64,000 nt of DNA from Streptomyces sp. SJL17-4 (GCF_036826855.1 NZ_CP104578.1:1674001-1738000); one strand, 5' to 3'; shown: positions 38,896 to 47,865, counted from the first letter of the stretch. The notes: generated by a model not told the origin, from the letters alone. Numbers and translations are program-made.

Positions 38896-39117
38896 ATGAA
38901 GAAGTTTCTGGAGGTCACCGGTTTCCTGCTCGCCCTCTTCGGTGTGGCCGGGGTGGTGCGCGAGCTGACGGACGGCTGGTTCCGTCTCCTCGGTGTGACC
39001 CGGTTCCTCACGGAGAACGTGTGGTTCCTGGAGGGCCGTGAGCTGTTCGCCAACATCGTGATCGCGGTGCTCGGCCTGGTCCTCATGATCGTGTCGGACC
39101 GGGTGGCGAAGACCTGA
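38896..39117 (+). CDS. Small membrane protein of unknown function
   Basis: 73 residues with two hydrophobic helices (FLEVTGFLLALFGVAGVV and LFANIVIAVLGLVLMIV) separated by an aromatic loop (LTDGWFRLLGVTRFLTENVWFLEG). Lower codon bias than flanking shadows and a plausible Lys-rich start (MKKFLE) support it as a real gene. No clear ribosome-binding site. Divergent from the two-component operon, it could be a target of, or an accessory to, that system. It converges on the DMT exporter gene 14 bases away. Confidence 0.7.
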   Translation: MKKFLEVTGFLLALFGVAGVVRELTDGWFRLLGVTRFLTENVWFLEGRELFANIVIAVLGLVLMIVSDRVAKT

Positions 39118-39130
39118 TCGGTCCGCCGGC

Positions 39131-40066
39131 CTACCCGGCCCCGTGGTCGGCGGCCCTCCGGCCCCAACTGGTGCCCGCGAGCACGAGGATCGCGCCCGCG
39201 AGGCCCAGGACGCCGGGGCGGTCGCCGGCGAGGGCGATGCCCGCGGCGGCGGCCCAGAGGGGCTCCGTGCCGAGGAGGAGGCTGACCCGCGACGGGGAGG
39301 TGCGGCGGACCGCCCACATCTGCACGAAGAACGCGAAGAGCGTGCAGAAGACGGAGAGGAAGAGCAGTCCGGCCCACTCGCGGGGGCCGAAGTCGAGAGC
39401 CACCGCCCAGGGCGAGGCGCCGGTGCCGGGGAAGGCCGCGATGACGGCGAAGACGGCGACGGCGGAGCCGAGCTGCACGGTGGTGAGGGAGAGCGAGTCG
39501 GCCGACCGGACGGCCTTGATCCGGGACATCGCCAGGACGTGGACGGTACGGGCGAGGGCGGCGAGGAGCATGAGCAGGTCGCCGAGGGAGGGGGTGGTGA
39601 AGCCTCCGCCCTGGGTGAGGAGCACGACGCCGCCGACGGAGAGCGCGGCGGCGCCGAGGAAGGCGCGGGGCGGCCTGACCCGGGTGACGGCGGCCTCGGC
39701 GAGCGGGGTGAAGATCATGGTGAGGCTGATGATCAGGCCCGCGTTGGTGGCGGAGGTGTGGACGACGCCGTAGGTCTCCAGGAGGAAGATCCCGCTGAGG
39801 ATCAGCCCGAGGACCCCGGCGCCGCGCCACTGGGCGGCGCTCAGGGCCCGGAGCCTGGCCCAGCCGGCGACGACCAGGACGGGCAGCACCACCGCGAACC
39901 GCAGCACGAGGACCGCGATGACGGTGTGGGTGGTGGTGATGCCCTTGGCGGCGAGGTAGCTGGCGCCCCAGACGACGGCGACGAGCAGCACGGGCAGGTC
40001 GGTGAGCCAGGCGCGGCGCGGGGCGCCGAGGGACACGGGGGCGGCGATCGACGACGAAACCGACAT
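39131..40066 (-). CDS. EamA/DMT-family exporter (10 TM)
   Basis: 311 residues with ten hydrophobic segments and the internal EamA duplication (WGASYLAAKGITTTHTVIAVLVLRF in the first half; SPSRVSLLLGTEPLWAAAAGIALAGD in the second). Drug/metabolite exporters of the cytoplasmic membrane. ATG at 40066 has GGAG eleven bases upstream; the frame is open for 22 further codons without a better start. It stands alone between convergent and tandem neighbours. Substrate unknown. Confidence 0.9.
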   Translation of the reverse strand: MSVSSSIAAPVSLGAPRRAWLTDLPVLLVAVVWGASYLAAKGITTTHTVIAVLVLRFAVVLPVLVVAGWARLRALSAAQWRGAGVLGLILSGIFLLETYGVVHTSATNAGLIISLTMIFTPLAEAAVTRVRPPRAFLGAAALSVGGVVLLTQGGGFTTPSLGDLLMLLAALARTVHVLAMSRIKAVRSADSLSLTTVQLGSAVAVFAVIAAFPGTGASPWAVALDFGPREWAGLLFLSVFCTLFAFFVQMWAVRRTSPSRVSLLLGTEPLWAAAAGIALAGDRPGVLGLAGAILVLAGTSWGRRAADHGAG

Positions 40067-40191
40067 TGCGGCCGTTTCTCCAACTCTCGGGGTGGGGTGG
40101 AGACTTCGACGGCTCGCACGTGGAGCGATCACCGTACCGGGACGGGCCTGTGGTGGCTACATCTTTCCGGGGTCCTCTGTCGGTGTGCGGG

Positions 40192-40803
40192 TCAGACGTA
40201 GCTGCCGTACGAGGGGCGGCCGGCGAGCTCGTACGTACCGATGGCGACGCCCGAACCGGTGGTGCGGGCGTCCGTCTGACGGAAGGCCGTGGGGCGCACT
40301 CCGTCGCCGAAGAGACGGCGGCCGGTGCCGAGGATCACCGGGAAGACGAGCAGATGCAGGGTGTCGATCAGGTCGTGGTCGAGCAGGGTCCGGGCGAGAC
40401 CGCCGCTGCCGTGCATCTGGATCTCGCCGTCGATGCGCTCCTTGAGTGCCCCGACCTCCTCGACGACGTCCCCGCGGAGCAGGGTGGTCCCGGCCCAGTC
40501 GGCGGAGTCGAGGGTGGAGGTGGCGACGTACTTGGGGAGCGCGTTGAGCTTCGTGGCGATGGGGTTGTCGGGGTCCGTCTGCTTCGGCCAGTAGCCGGCG
40601 AAGATCTCGTAGGTGCGGCGGCCGAGGAGGAAGGCGGTCGGCCGTTCGAAGACCCCGTCCATGAACCGTCCGAAGTCCTCGTCGCCGTAGGGGACGGACC
40701 AGCCGCCGTGCGGGAAGCCGCCGCTGGGGTCCTCCTCCGGGCCGCCGGGGGCCTGGTGGACGCCGTCGAGGGTCAGGAACTGGGTGAGGCTGAGCGTGGC
40801 CAT
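40192..40803 (-). CDS. RibD C-terminal/dihydrofolate-reductase-like protein
   Basis: 203 residues. Matches the common actinobacterial DHFR-like reductases: FLTLDGVHQAPGGPEED near the start, AFLLGRRTYEIFAGYWP, and GEIQMHGSGGLARTLL ... LVFPVILGTGRRLF in the NADPH-binding part. Members reduce small heterocycles with NADPH, but most are uncharacterised. ATG at 40803 has AAAGGG six bases upstream. No operon partner. Confidence 0.9.
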   Translation of the reverse strand: MATLSLTQFLTLDGVHQAPGGPEEDPSGGFPHGGWSVPYGDEDFGRFMDGVFERPTAFLLGRRTYEIFAGYWPKQTDPDNPIATKLNALPKYVATSTLDSADWAGTTLLRGDVVEEVGALKERIDGEIQMHGSGGLARTLLDHDLIDTLHLLVFPVILGTGRRLFGDGVRPTAFRQTDARTTGSGVAIGTYELAGRPSYGSYV

Positions 40804-40973
40804 GGGGGTGCCCTTTCGTCTCCGGTCCATCGTGTCTCAGCAGTTCCGACCGTGCCGCCGGGCGGAACTCATCGGTGATCGGGTCGGCGTCCGATTCCCG
40901 CCAGCTTGCGGCGCCCGCGGCAGCTTTCCTTGAACCCGCAACCACTTATGGCTACTCCACACGGAGGTTCGGG

Positions 40974-41714
40974 ATGTCCACGATGAACGGCACGGCGGTT
41001 CTGGTGACGGGCGGCAGCCGCGGGATCGGCGCGGCCACGGCCGTCCGCCTCGCTCAGGAGGGCGCGGACGTCGCCTTCACCTACGTCCAGGACGAGGTGC
41101 GGGCCAAGGAGGTCGCCGCGCGCATCGAGGCGACCGGCCGACGGGCGCTGCCGCTGCGGGCAGACGCGGCCGACGCCGGGGACGCGGCGGGCGCGGTGAA
41201 CTGGGCGGCGGACGCGCTGGGACGGCTCGACGTCCTGGTGAACAGCGTGGGCGTCGGGATCCTCGGCCCGCTGGAGTCGCTGACCCTCGCGGACGTGGAC
41301 CGGGCCCTCGCGGTCAACGTCCGGGCCCCTTTCCTCGCCTCGCAGGCGGCGGCCGCGCGGCTGCCGGAGGGCGGGCGGATCGTCACCATCGGCACCTGCA
41401 TGACCCAGCGGGTTCCGGGCCCCGGCGGCACGCTCTACGCGACCAGCAAGTCGGCGCTGATCGGCCTGACGAAGTCGCTCGCCCGGGAGCTGGGCGGGCG
41501 CGGCATCACGGCCAACCTCGTCCACCCGGGTCCCATCGACACCGACATGAACCCGGCGAACGGCCCGTACGCCGAGGGCCAGGCCGCCATGACGGCGCTC
41601 GGCCGCTTCGGCACCCCGGACGAGGTGGCCGCGATGGTCGCCTTCCTGGCGGGCCCGGAGGGACGGTACGTGACGGGTGCGGAGTTCTCGGTGGACGGCG
41701 GGCACGCGGCGTAA
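40974..41714 (+). CDS. Short-chain dehydrogenase/reductase (classical SDR)
   Basis: 246 residues. Cofactor motif TGGSRGIGAA, catalytic Tyr and Lys in YATSKSA, and NSVGVG in place of the usual NNAG. The equivalent of the catalytic Ser region reads IGTCMTQ, so the Ser appears replaced by Thr or Cys. C-terminal VTGAEFSVDGGHAA is typical of FabG-like enzymes. ATG at 40974 with GGAGG six bases upstream. NAD(P)H-dependent oxidoreductase of the cytoplasm; substrate unknown. Confidence 0.92.
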   Translation: MSTMNGTAVLVTGGSRGIGAATAVRLAQEGADVAFTYVQDEVRAKEVAARIEATGRRALPLRADAADAGDAAGAVNWAADALGRLDVLVNSVGVGILGPLESLTLADVDRALAVNVRAPFLASQAAAARLPEGGRIVTIGTCMTQRVPGPGGTLYATSKSALIGLTKSLARELGGRGITANLVHPGPIDTDMNPANGPYAEGQAAMTALGRFGTPDEVAAMVAFLAGPEGRYVTGAEFSVDGGHAA

Positions 41715-41898
41715 CGCCGGCCCCGTGGCGACTCACAGCACCCGTACACAGGGGCCGTTTCGAAGGGCCCACCCATAGGACCGGCGAGTGAGCCGAAGGG
41801 GCGCGGCCGGGGGAACGACCCCGAGCGCGCGGAGGCCCCCCGAGGAACGAGGGGGTCGAGCACGGTCGGGGTCGTGAGCCCGGCTTGAGCGCCCCGGA

Positions 41899-41935
41899 GG
41901 CGGCCGAGCCCTCAAAAAAGGGGGGCTCAGCCGCC
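41899..41935 (-). terminator. Terminator of the allantoinase-allantoicase operon
   Basis: A 13-bp stem with one mismatch (GGCGGCCGAGCCC with GGGCTCAGCCGCC) that contains the allantoicase stop codon (41927-41929). Read on the minus strand the loop carries a run of six T. Functional in the leftward direction. Confidence 0.75.
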
Positions 41936-43045
41936 CAGTTCCTGGTGGCGGGCCGTCAGGCGGGCCGTACCGGCGTCCGTGAGGGAGCCGAAGAGGCGGA
42001 GGCGGGAGATGCCGCCGTCCGGGTAGATGTCGATCCGGACGCGGGAGCCGACCGCCGGGGTGTCGAGCACGAACCGGTGGTTGGTGTCGGGCTGGAGGCG
42101 GGTCCGGGGCAGGATCTCGGTCCACTCCTCCGAGCCCTCGGCGGCGACGGACAGCGCGGCCCAGCCGGCGCTGTTGCCCTTGAGGTACGCGGTGTCGATC
42201 TCTACGGCGCGGATCTCGGACTCGGCGACGAGCTGGTAGCGGATCCAGTCGTTGCCCTTGTCGCGGCGGCGACGGGTCTCCCAGCCGTCGTCCATCTTGC
42301 GGGAGCGGCCCGGCTGGATGGTGTTGGTGGCCGGGGAGTAGAAGCGGTCGGAGGCGTCCTCCACCTGGCCGCCGTTCTCCAGGGCCGCGAGGTCGAAGGT
42401 GCCGAGCACGCCGAGCCACTGCGGGTCGGGGGCGACCTCGCCGTACACGCGGAGGCGGGCGATGCCGCCGTCGGGGTGCTGGTTGACGCGGAGGTGGGTG
42501 AAGCGCTGCTCGACGTCGACGGCGAAGCCGTTGGCGGCGTGGCCGCCCACGGCGGTGCGCGGGACGAGCGTCGTCCACTTCACGTCGTCGGCGAGGAGCT
42601 CCTCGGGCGAGGGCGAGCCGGGGACGGAGGCGGCCTCGACGGAGACGGCCTGCGGGTAGTTGCCGCGGAAGTGGGCGGTGTCGACGACGATGCCGCGGAC
42701 GACGCCGGGCGCGCCGAGGCGTACGAGGGCCCAGTCGTGGTCGTCCTCGGTGGGGTGCGGCTGCTGGGCGGAGACGCCACGGCGGCGGCGGGTCTCCCAG
42801 CCGTCCATGATCTTGCCCTTGTGGCCGAAGTGCTCGGGGTCGAACTCGGCGGCCTCGGGCTTGAGCAGGTTCTCGCGCTCCGCGAAGAACTCGTCGTTGG
42901 CGGCGATCACGCCCGCGCCGAGGCGCCGGTCGGCGAGGTCGGCGTACTGGGTGAAGGGGAAGTCACCCGTCCGGTAGTCGGCGTAGGGGTCGCCACCGCC
43001 GTAAGGGCTGGCGTCGCCGGTGAAGGAGGGTATGCCGGTGCTCAC
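41927..43045 (-). CDS. alc: Allantoicase
   Basis: 372 residues. Hydrolyses allantoate to urea and ureidoglycolate, in the cytoplasm. The protein shows the family's internal duplication: KIMDGWETRRRRG in the first half and KMDDGWETRRRRD in the second, each followed by a DxA(H/Y)(F/L)(R/K)GN motif (VDTAHFRGN, IDTAYLKGN) and a HPDGGI/YPDGGI motif before RLR(V/L)(Y/F)G. GTG start three bases after the allantoinase stop, so the two are one operon. Regulated with allantoinase by the divergent IclR gene. Confidence 0.96.
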   Translation of the reverse strand: MSTGIPSFTGDASPYGGGDPYADYRTGDFPFTQYADLADRRLGAGVIAANDEFFAERENLLKPEAAEFDPEHFGHKGKIMDGWETRRRRGVSAQQPHPTEDDHDWALVRLGAPGVVRGIVVDTAHFRGNYPQAVSVEAASVPGSPSPEELLADDVKWTTLVPRTAVGGHAANGFAVDVEQRFTHLRVNQHPDGGIARLRVYGEVAPDPQWLGVLGTFDLAALENGGQVEDASDRFYSPATNTIQPGRSRKMDDGWETRRRRDKGNDWIRYQLVAESEIRAVEIDTAYLKGNSAGWAALSVAAEGSEEWTEILPRTRLQPDTNHRFVLDTPAVGSRVRIDIYPDGGISRLRLFGSLTDAGTARLTARHQELGG

Positions 43046-43048
43046 GGG

Positions 43049-44383
43049 TCAGTTGTTCCTTTCGAGGAGGCGGCCGGAGGGCTCGGCGAGGGTGCCGTGG
43101 TCGGCGATCCGCTCGCCGCGGAGCCAGGTGGAGGTGACGACGCCGTTGAGGGTCTTGCCCGCGTAGGCGGTGATCCGGTTGCGGTGCTGGAGCTCGGCCG
43201 GGTCGACGGTGAAGGAGGCCTCCGGGTCGAGGACGGCGAAGTCGGCGTCACGGCCGGCCTCGATGGCGCCCTTGCGGGTGAGGCCGGCGAGCCGGGCCGG
43301 GCCCTCGGACATCCAGCGGACGACGTCCGTCAGGTCGAAGCCGCGGCGGCGGGCCTCGGTCCAGATGGCGGGGAGGCCGAGCTGGAGGGAGGAGATGCCG
43401 CCCCAGGCGGACGCGAAGTCGGGCGTCTTGAGGTCGGTCGTGGACGGGGAGTGGTCGGAGACGATGCAGTCGATCGTGCCGTCCGCGAGCCCCTGCCACA
43501 GCGCGTCCTGGTTGACGGCCTCGCGGATGGGCGGGCAGCACTTGAACTCCGTCGCCCCGTCCGGGATCTCCTCGGCGGTGAGCGTGAGGAAGTGCGGGCA
43601 GGACTCGACGGTGACCTTGACGCCCTCGGCCTTGGCGGCGGCGAGGACCGGCAGCGCGTCCGAGGAGGAGAGGTGCAGGACGTGGACGCGGGCGTTGAGC
43701 CGGCGGGCCTGGTTGATCAGGTTCTCGATCGCCGTGTTCTCGGCGTCGCGGGGACGCGAGGCGAGGAAGTCGGCGTACGCGCCGCCGGAGCGCTGGGGCG
43801 CGGCGGCGAGGTGGTGGGGGTCCTCGGCGTGCACGATCATCAGGCCGCCGAAGCCGGAGATCTCGGCGAGCGAGGTCGCGAGCTGCTCCTGGTCGAGTTC
43901 GGGGAACTCCTCGACTCCGGAGGGCGACAGGAAGCACTTGAAGCCGTAGACACCGGCGTCGTGGAGCGGGCGCAGGTCCTTGACGTTGTCGGGCAGGGCG
44001 CCGCCCCAGAAGCCGACGTCGACGTGGGCCTTGGTGCGGGCGACCTCCTGCTTGACGCGTAGGTTCTCCACGGTGGTGGTGGGCGGCAGCGAGTTGAGGG
44101 GCATGTCGAGGAGGGTGGTGATGCCACCGGCGGCGGCCGCGCGGGTGGCGGTCCAGAAGCCCTCCCACTCGGTGCGGCCGGGGTCGTTCACGTGCACGTG
44201 GGTGTCGACGAGTCCGGGCAGGACGACGTCGTCGTCGACGTCCTCGAGCCGGGCACCGGCGGGTACCTCCGCGTCGTACGGCAGCACGGCCGCGATCGTC
44301 CCTCCGGAGACGGCGATCGACGCCGGGCGTGTCCCCTCGGGGGTGATGACACGCGTCGAGCGCAGGACCAGGTTGACGTCCAC
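43049..44383 (-). CDS. allB: Allantoinase
   Basis: 444 residues. Opens the hydantoin ring of allantoin to give allantoate. Zinc ligands HVHVND, carboxylated Lys in [10 protein letters not shown], His in IVHAED and HVLHLSS, and the catalytic Asp in VSDHSPS are all present, as in class AllB cyclic amidohydrolases. GTG start with GAGGGG five bases upstream. First gene of the allB-alc operon, divergent from an IclR regulator, with a perfect TTCAAC-N5-GTTGAA palindrome 33 bases upstream of the start. Confidence 0.96.
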   Translation of the reverse strand: MDVNLVLRSTRVITPEGTRPASIAVSGGTIAAVLPYDAEVPAGARLEDVDDDVVLPGLVDTHVHVNDPGRTEWEGFWTATRAAAAGGITTLLDMPLNSLPPTTTVENLRVKQEVARTKAHVDVGFWGGALPDNVKDLRPLHDAGVYGFKCFLSPSGVEEFPELDQEQLATSLAEISGFGGLMIVHAEDPHHLAAAPQRSGGAYADFLASRPRDAENTAIENLINQARRLNARVHVLHLSSSDALPVLAAAKAEGVKVTVESCPHFLTLTAEEIPDGATEFKCCPPIREAVNQDALWQGLADGTIDCIVSDHSPSTTDLKTPDFASAWGGISSLQLGLPAIWTEARRRGFDLTDVVRWMSEGPARLAGLTRKGAIEAGRDADFAVLDPEASFTVDPAELQHRNRITAYAGKTLNGVVTSTWLRGERIADHGTLAEPSGRLLERNN

Positions 44384-44415
44384 CCGTACCCCTCTTCCAG
44401 TGCTTCAAGAAAAAA

Positions 44416-44432
44416 TTCAACGAACTGTTGAA
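44416..44432. promoter_or_regulatory. Palindromic operator candidate for the IclR (AllR-like) repressor
   Basis: TTCAAC-GAACT-GTTGAA, a perfect 6-5-6 inverted repeat, 33-49 bases upstream of the allantoinase start. Position and symmetry fit an IclR-type operator. Confidence 0.6.
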
Positions 44433-44520
44433 GGAGTTTTCACTTCCGGACGACATGTCGTCAAGGGCACACTTCCAGCATCGCCGCCGACGTCGGACGC
44501 CGCCGCACGCCGCTTGGACG

Positions 44521-44536
44521 TTTCCACCAAGTGAAA
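44521..44536. promoter_or_regulatory. TTTCCACCAAGTGAAA motif shared with the malate synthase promoter
   Basis: TTTC-N8-GAAA arms around CCACCAAGT. Upstream of malate synthase, 51105-51120 reads TTCCACCATGAGGAAA, sharing TTCCACCA and the G-rich GAAA end. This is a plausible common regulator site for the allantoin-to-malate genes. Confidence 0.45.
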
Positions 44537-44720
44537 TGCAAATTCCGTACAGTAGAACGTAGCTCCGTACAGCTGGGGCCGGCCCGGAGGCCTCCGGGCC
44601 GTCACCGACACCGGACAAACACGTCCTGACCGGCGCGGACGCCGACACCAGGACCATGTACCCCGGCCGATGGGCCGGTAGGCTGCTGCCTTGCCCGCCT
44701 GCCCCGAAAGGACCGTTGAC

Positions 44721-45527
44721 GTGCCGACGTCCAGCGCCAGCACCACCGACGCCGCCAAACCCGCCGCGAGCGGGGGCGTCCAGTCCCTTGAGCGTGCCTT
44801 CGACCTCCTGGAGCGGATGGCCGACGCCGGGGGCGAGGTCGGGCTGAGCGAGCTCTCCGCCAGCAGCGGACTCCCGCTCCCCACCATCCACCGCCTGATG
44901 CGCACCCTGGTGGCCTGCGGGTACGTACGCCAGCAGCCCAACCGGCGGTACGCGCTCGGCCCCCGTCTCATCCGGCTCGGCGAGTCCGCCTCCCGCCTCC
45001 TCGGCACCTGGGCCCGCCCGTACCTGGCGCGGCTCGTCGAGGAGACCGGCGAGACCGCGAACATGGCGCTGCTCGACGGCGACGAGATCGTGTACGTGGC
45101 GCAGGTGCCGTCCAAGCACTCGATGCGCATGTTCACCGAGGTCGGCCGGCGGGTGCTGCCGCACTCGACGGGTGTCGGCAAGGCGCTGCTGGCACACACC
45201 CCGGCGGAGGAGGTCCGCGCGCTGCTCGCCCGTACCGGCATGCCGGCGGCCACGGAGAAGACCATCACGACGCCGGACGGCTTCCTCGACGCGCTCGTCG
45301 CGGTCCGCGAGACGGGGTACGCGGTCGACGACAACGAGCAGGAGATAGGAGTCCGCTGCCTCGCGGTCTCGGTCCCGGACTCCCCCACGGCCGCGGCGAT
45401 CTCGATCTCGGGCCCGGCGGGCCGTGTGACGGAGGCGGCCACGGAGAAGATCGTCCCGATCCTCCAGGAGGTCGCCCGAGAACTGTCGTCGGCCCTGGCG
45501 AACACGACGGGCAACGGGGGCGCGTAG
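44721..45527 (+). CDS. allR: IclR-family regulator, probable AllR repressor of allantoin genes
   Basis: 268 residues. N-terminal winged helix (LERAFDLLERMADAGGEVGLSELSASSGLPLPTIHRLMRTLVACGYV) and C-terminal IclR effector domain (TGVGKALLAHTP, VDDNEQEIGVRCLAVSV). GTG at 44721 has GAAAGGA eight bases upstream. Divergent from allB-alc. In Streptomyces coelicolor an IclR protein, AllR, represses the allantoin genes with an intermediate as inducer; this gene has the same context. The assignment rests on that context and the family. Confidence 0.88.
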   Translation: MPTSSASTTDAAKPAASGGVQSLERAFDLLERMADAGGEVGLSELSASSGLPLPTIHRLMRTLVACGYVRQQPNRRYALGPRLIRLGESASRLLGTWARPYLARLVEETGETANMALLDGDEIVYVAQVPSKHSMRMFTEVGRRVLPHSTGVGKALLAHTPAEEVRALLARTGMPAATEKTITTPDGFLDALVAVRETGYAVDDNEQEIGVRCLAVSVPDSPTAAAISISGPAGRVTEAATEKIVPILQEVARELSSALANTTGNGGA

Positions 45528-45709
45528 CCCTGCGGGGCGGCGGGGGTGGGTCGGCCGCGGGTGCGGGGCCCCGTGCGGGGTCGCGCGGGTGCGGACCGCC
45601 CCCCTGCGGGCCGGTGCGGACCGCCCCTTGCGGGCCTGCGCGGCCGAGACGCCCGTGCGGGCCGCGCCCGCACCACCTCCACTGCGGGCCGCGCCCGCGC
45701 CACACCCCC

Positions 45710-45911
45710 GTGTGGGCAATCGTCCCGCAGGGCGGGACGGGTGGGCACACGGGACGGCGCCCTCTGGCGGCGCCTCCGCCCCTTGCGCCTGGACCCGCAC
45801 CCCCTGTGCGCTGCACCTGTGGTGCGGGTTCAGGCACGGAAGCCTAGGCCCGGCAGGGGGCGCCGTCCGTTGTGCCCACCCGTTCCGCCCCAGCGGAACA
45901 GTTGCCCACAA
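45710..45911. repeat. Nested inverted-repeat element of about 200 bp
   Basis: Left arm 45710-45765 and right arm 45855-45911 are imperfect reverse complements over about 56 bases (for example GTGTGGGCAAT with GTTGCCCACAAC, and GGACGGCGCCC with GGGCGCCGTCC). Each arm has its own stem (GTCCCGCAGGGCGGGAC; TTCCGCCCCAGCGGAA). The middle holds ACCCGCACC pairing with GGTGCGGGT. The whole can fold as one long branched hairpin. It resembles a MITE-like or REP-like intergenic element; no reading frame or target-site duplication was recognised. Confidence 0.75.
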
Positions 45912-45951
45912 CGGCGGTGGCGGGGGGGCACCGCCCAGCGACGCGAGTGCC

Positions 45952-46045
45952 GGCACCGAGGATGGGCGCCGCCCCGGGGGCGCAAGCACTCGGGATGGGC
46001 GCCGCCCCGGGGGGGCGCAGGCACTCCGGGGCGGCGCCGTCCCGG
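45952..46045. repeat. Tandem GC repeat of about 30 bp
   Basis: GGATGGGCGCCGCCCCGGGG and GCGCAAGCACTC alternate twice, then a diverged third unit (GCGCAGGCACTCCGGGGCGG). GGGCGCCGCCCC is self-complementary, so each unit can form a small hairpin. Confidence 0.65.
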
Positions 46046-46108
46046 GGGCGGAGGTTCCGCAGTGGGGAGCGGGGGCGGAGGCCCAGCGGAGGCTCAGGCC
46101 GGTCGGCC

Positions 46109-46789
46109 TCAGACGCTCGCGCGTTCCGACACCCGCCCATCCCGTACCTCCACCACCCGCCCCGCGCGAGCCACATGCGTCCGGTCGTGCGTCACCAGCA
46201 CCGTCGCCGTCCCCCGCCCCACCGTCAGCCCCGCCAGCAGCTCCACCACCGCCGCTCCCCGCTCATGATCCAGCGCACTCGTCGGCTCGTCGACGAGCAG
46301 GACCGCCGGCTCGTTCATCAGCGCCCGCGCGATGTTGACCCGCTGCCGCTGCCCGCCGGACAGCTGGTGCGGCCGTCGCCCGGCCAGGTCCGCGAGGCCC
46401 ACCGCGTCGAGCAGTTCCAGCGCCCTGCCGCGGGCCGACTTCGCCGGCCGCCCCGAGACGTGCGCCATGACCTGGAGCTGTTCCGCCGCCGTGAGCGACG
46501 GCAGCAGATTGGGCTGCTGGAACACGATGCCGATCCGCTCCCGCCGCAGCGCCGCCCGCCCGGCCGCGTCCAGCTCCCCCGTCTCGGTACCGTCGACGAC
46601 GACCCGCCCCCGGTCCGGCGTCACCAGCGTCGCGGCGACCGCGAGCAGGCTGGACTTGCCGGAGCCGGAAGGCCCGACGACGGCCGTGAGGGATCCTGCG
46701 GGGACGGTGAGGGAGACCGCGTCGAGCGCGGTCAGCCGGCCGTCGCCGTCCGGGTAGGTGAGGGTGACGGCATCGAGGACGAGACTCAT
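46109..46789 (-). CDS. MacB/LolD-type ABC transporter ATPase
   Basis: 226 residues. Walker A GPSGSGKSS, Q-loop VFQQPNLLPSLTA, signature LSGGQRQRV, Walker B VLLVDEPTSALD, switch His in VTHD. Type VII ABC systems of this kind drive an FtsX-like permease in export or lipoprotein/stress functions. The ATG overlaps the permease stop (ATGA). Divergent from a two-component system, the usual arrangement for envelope-stress or antibiotic-response exporters. Confidence 0.94.
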   Translation of the reverse strand: MSLVLDAVTLTYPDGDGRLTALDAVSLTVPAGSLTAVVGPSGSGKSSLLAVAATLVTPDRGRVVVDGTETGELDAAGRAALRRERIGIVFQQPNLLPSLTAAEQLQVMAHVSGRPAKSARGRALELLDAVGLADLAGRRPHQLSGGQRQRVNIARALMNEPAVLLVDEPTSALDHERGAAVVELLAGLTVGRGTATVLVTHDRTHVARAGRVVEVRDGRVSERASV

Positions 46790-47865
46790 CGGGCACTCCC
46801 GAGCGCGGTAAGAGGATCGACGGCGGTGATCCGCCGGATGGACAGGGCCGCCCCGAGGACACCGAGCACCACCATCACGGCGGCCGGCCCGAGGACGGTC
46901 AGCGGTTCGAGGACGAACGGCACGTTCCCGCCGCTGACCAGCGCCCCGACGCCGACCGCGAGCGCCGTCCCGAGCAGCGTGCCCGCCGTGAGCATCAGGA
47001 CCGCCTGCCCGAGGGCGTCCTTGAGCAGGTACGGGGTCGAGGCGCCGAGGGCCTTCAGGACGGCCACGTCACCGCTCCGCTGAATGGTCCAGACGGTGAA
47101 GAAGGCCCCTATGACGAGGGCGGAGATGACGAAGAGGAAGCCGCGCATGAGCTGGAGCGAGCCGTTCTCGGCCTGGTAGGACCCTATGGCGGTGAGGGCC
47201 TCGTCGACGGTCCGCGCCTCGGTGCCGACGGCCTTGTCACCCGCGTCCCAGTCGGTGTCCCCGTCCCCGCGGAGCGCGACGACGGTGGCCTGCTCCTGCG
47301 CGGTGGTGCCGCTGTGACCGAGCCGCTGCCAGTCGTCGAGGGTCGTCCACACGACCGGCGTGTGGCTGTACGAGGCATCGCCCGCGACCGCGGCGACGGT
47401 GAGCTCCAGGGGCCCGAGGCGGACGGAGTCACCGACGGCGACGCCCAGCTCCTCCGCCGCGGACTCCGAGAGCACGGCCGTGCCGACGGCGGGCGCCACG
47501 GGGGCGAGCCCGCCCTCCGGCTCCGTGCCGAAGGCGGACACGGCGGCGGTGCGGTCCCCGGCGGCGCCGTTGAGCGTACGGATGCCGAGCGGCGCCGCCG
47601 AGACGACCCCGGGCCGCTCGGCCCACTCGCGCCACTGCTCCTCCGTCACCGTCGAGTTGGCGAAGGAGACCGACTGCCCGGACGGCGGCGCGGCGAAGGC
47701 GAGCCGGTCGGCGGGCAGGCCGGTGATCGCGGAGATGTTCTCCCTCGCGAGGCCGGCGGTCAGCCCGGACAACAGGCCCACGAGCAGGGTGATCAGCACG
47801 ATCACGGTGCCCATGAGGGTGAAACGCCCCTTGGCGAATCCGAGGTCTCTCCATGCGACGAACAT
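46786..47865 (-). CDS. FtsX/MacB-like ABC transporter permease
   Basis: 359 residues. One N-terminal membrane helix, an extracytoplasmic domain of about 200 residues (ITGLPADRLAFAAPPSGQSV ... ), then three C-terminal helices with the FtsX hallmark SGDVAVLKALGASTPYLLKDALGQ. Single-unit permease that should act as a dimer with the adjacent ATPase. The ATG at 47865 (MFVAWRDLGFAKGRF) matches usual family starts although its ribosome-binding site is weak; a TTG at 47928 is less likely. First gene of the leftward pair, divergent from a histidine kinase. Confidence 0.9.
   Translation of the reverse strand: MFVAWRDLGFAKGRFTLMGTVIVLITLLVGLLSGLTAGLARENISAITGLPADRLAFAAPPSGQSVSFANSTVTEEQWREWAERPGVVSAAPLGIRTLNGAAGDRTAAVSAFGTEPEGGLAPVAPAVGTAVLSESAAEELGVAVGDSVRLGPLELTVAAVAGDASYSHTPVVWTTLDDWQRLGHSGTTAQEQATVVALRGDGDTDWDAGDKAVGTEARTVDEALTAIGSYQAENGSLQLMRGFLFVISALVIGAFFTVWTIQRSGDVAVLKALGASTPYLLKDALGQAVLMLTAGTLLGTALAVGVGALVSGGNVPFVLEPLTVLGPAAVMVVLGVLGAALSIRRITAVDPLTALGSAR

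Larger units (their letters stand above)
44384..44720. promoter_or_regulatory. 337-base divergent control region between allB and the IclR gene
   Basis: No gene is supported. The left half is A/T-rich for this genome (TTCAAGAAAAAATTCAAC). It holds the palindromes listed separately, plus a direct repeat CCGTACAG (44545-44552 and 44564-44571). It should carry promoters for both directions, but I could not place -10 and -35 hexamers reliably. Confidence 0.5.
45528..46108. other. 581-base gene-free, repeat-rich GC region
   Basis: No credible gene. From the left: simple repeats of TGCGGGCC and CCGCACC character (about 45555-45705); a large nested inverted repeat (45710-45911, separate entry); tandem GGGCGCCGCCCC-type repeats (45952-46045, separate entry). 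It separates the rightward IclR gene from the end of a leftward ABC operon, so both transcripts end here. Confidence 0.7.

Noticed and set aside
45710..45911. Insertion sequence
   Set aside because: There is no transposase frame and no target duplication was seen. Only inverted repeats are present, so it is listed as a repeat element.
45528..46108. Short open frames in both directions in the repeat region
   Set aside because: All are Arg/Pro/Gly-rich translations of GC repeats, with no ribosome-binding site or family resemblance.
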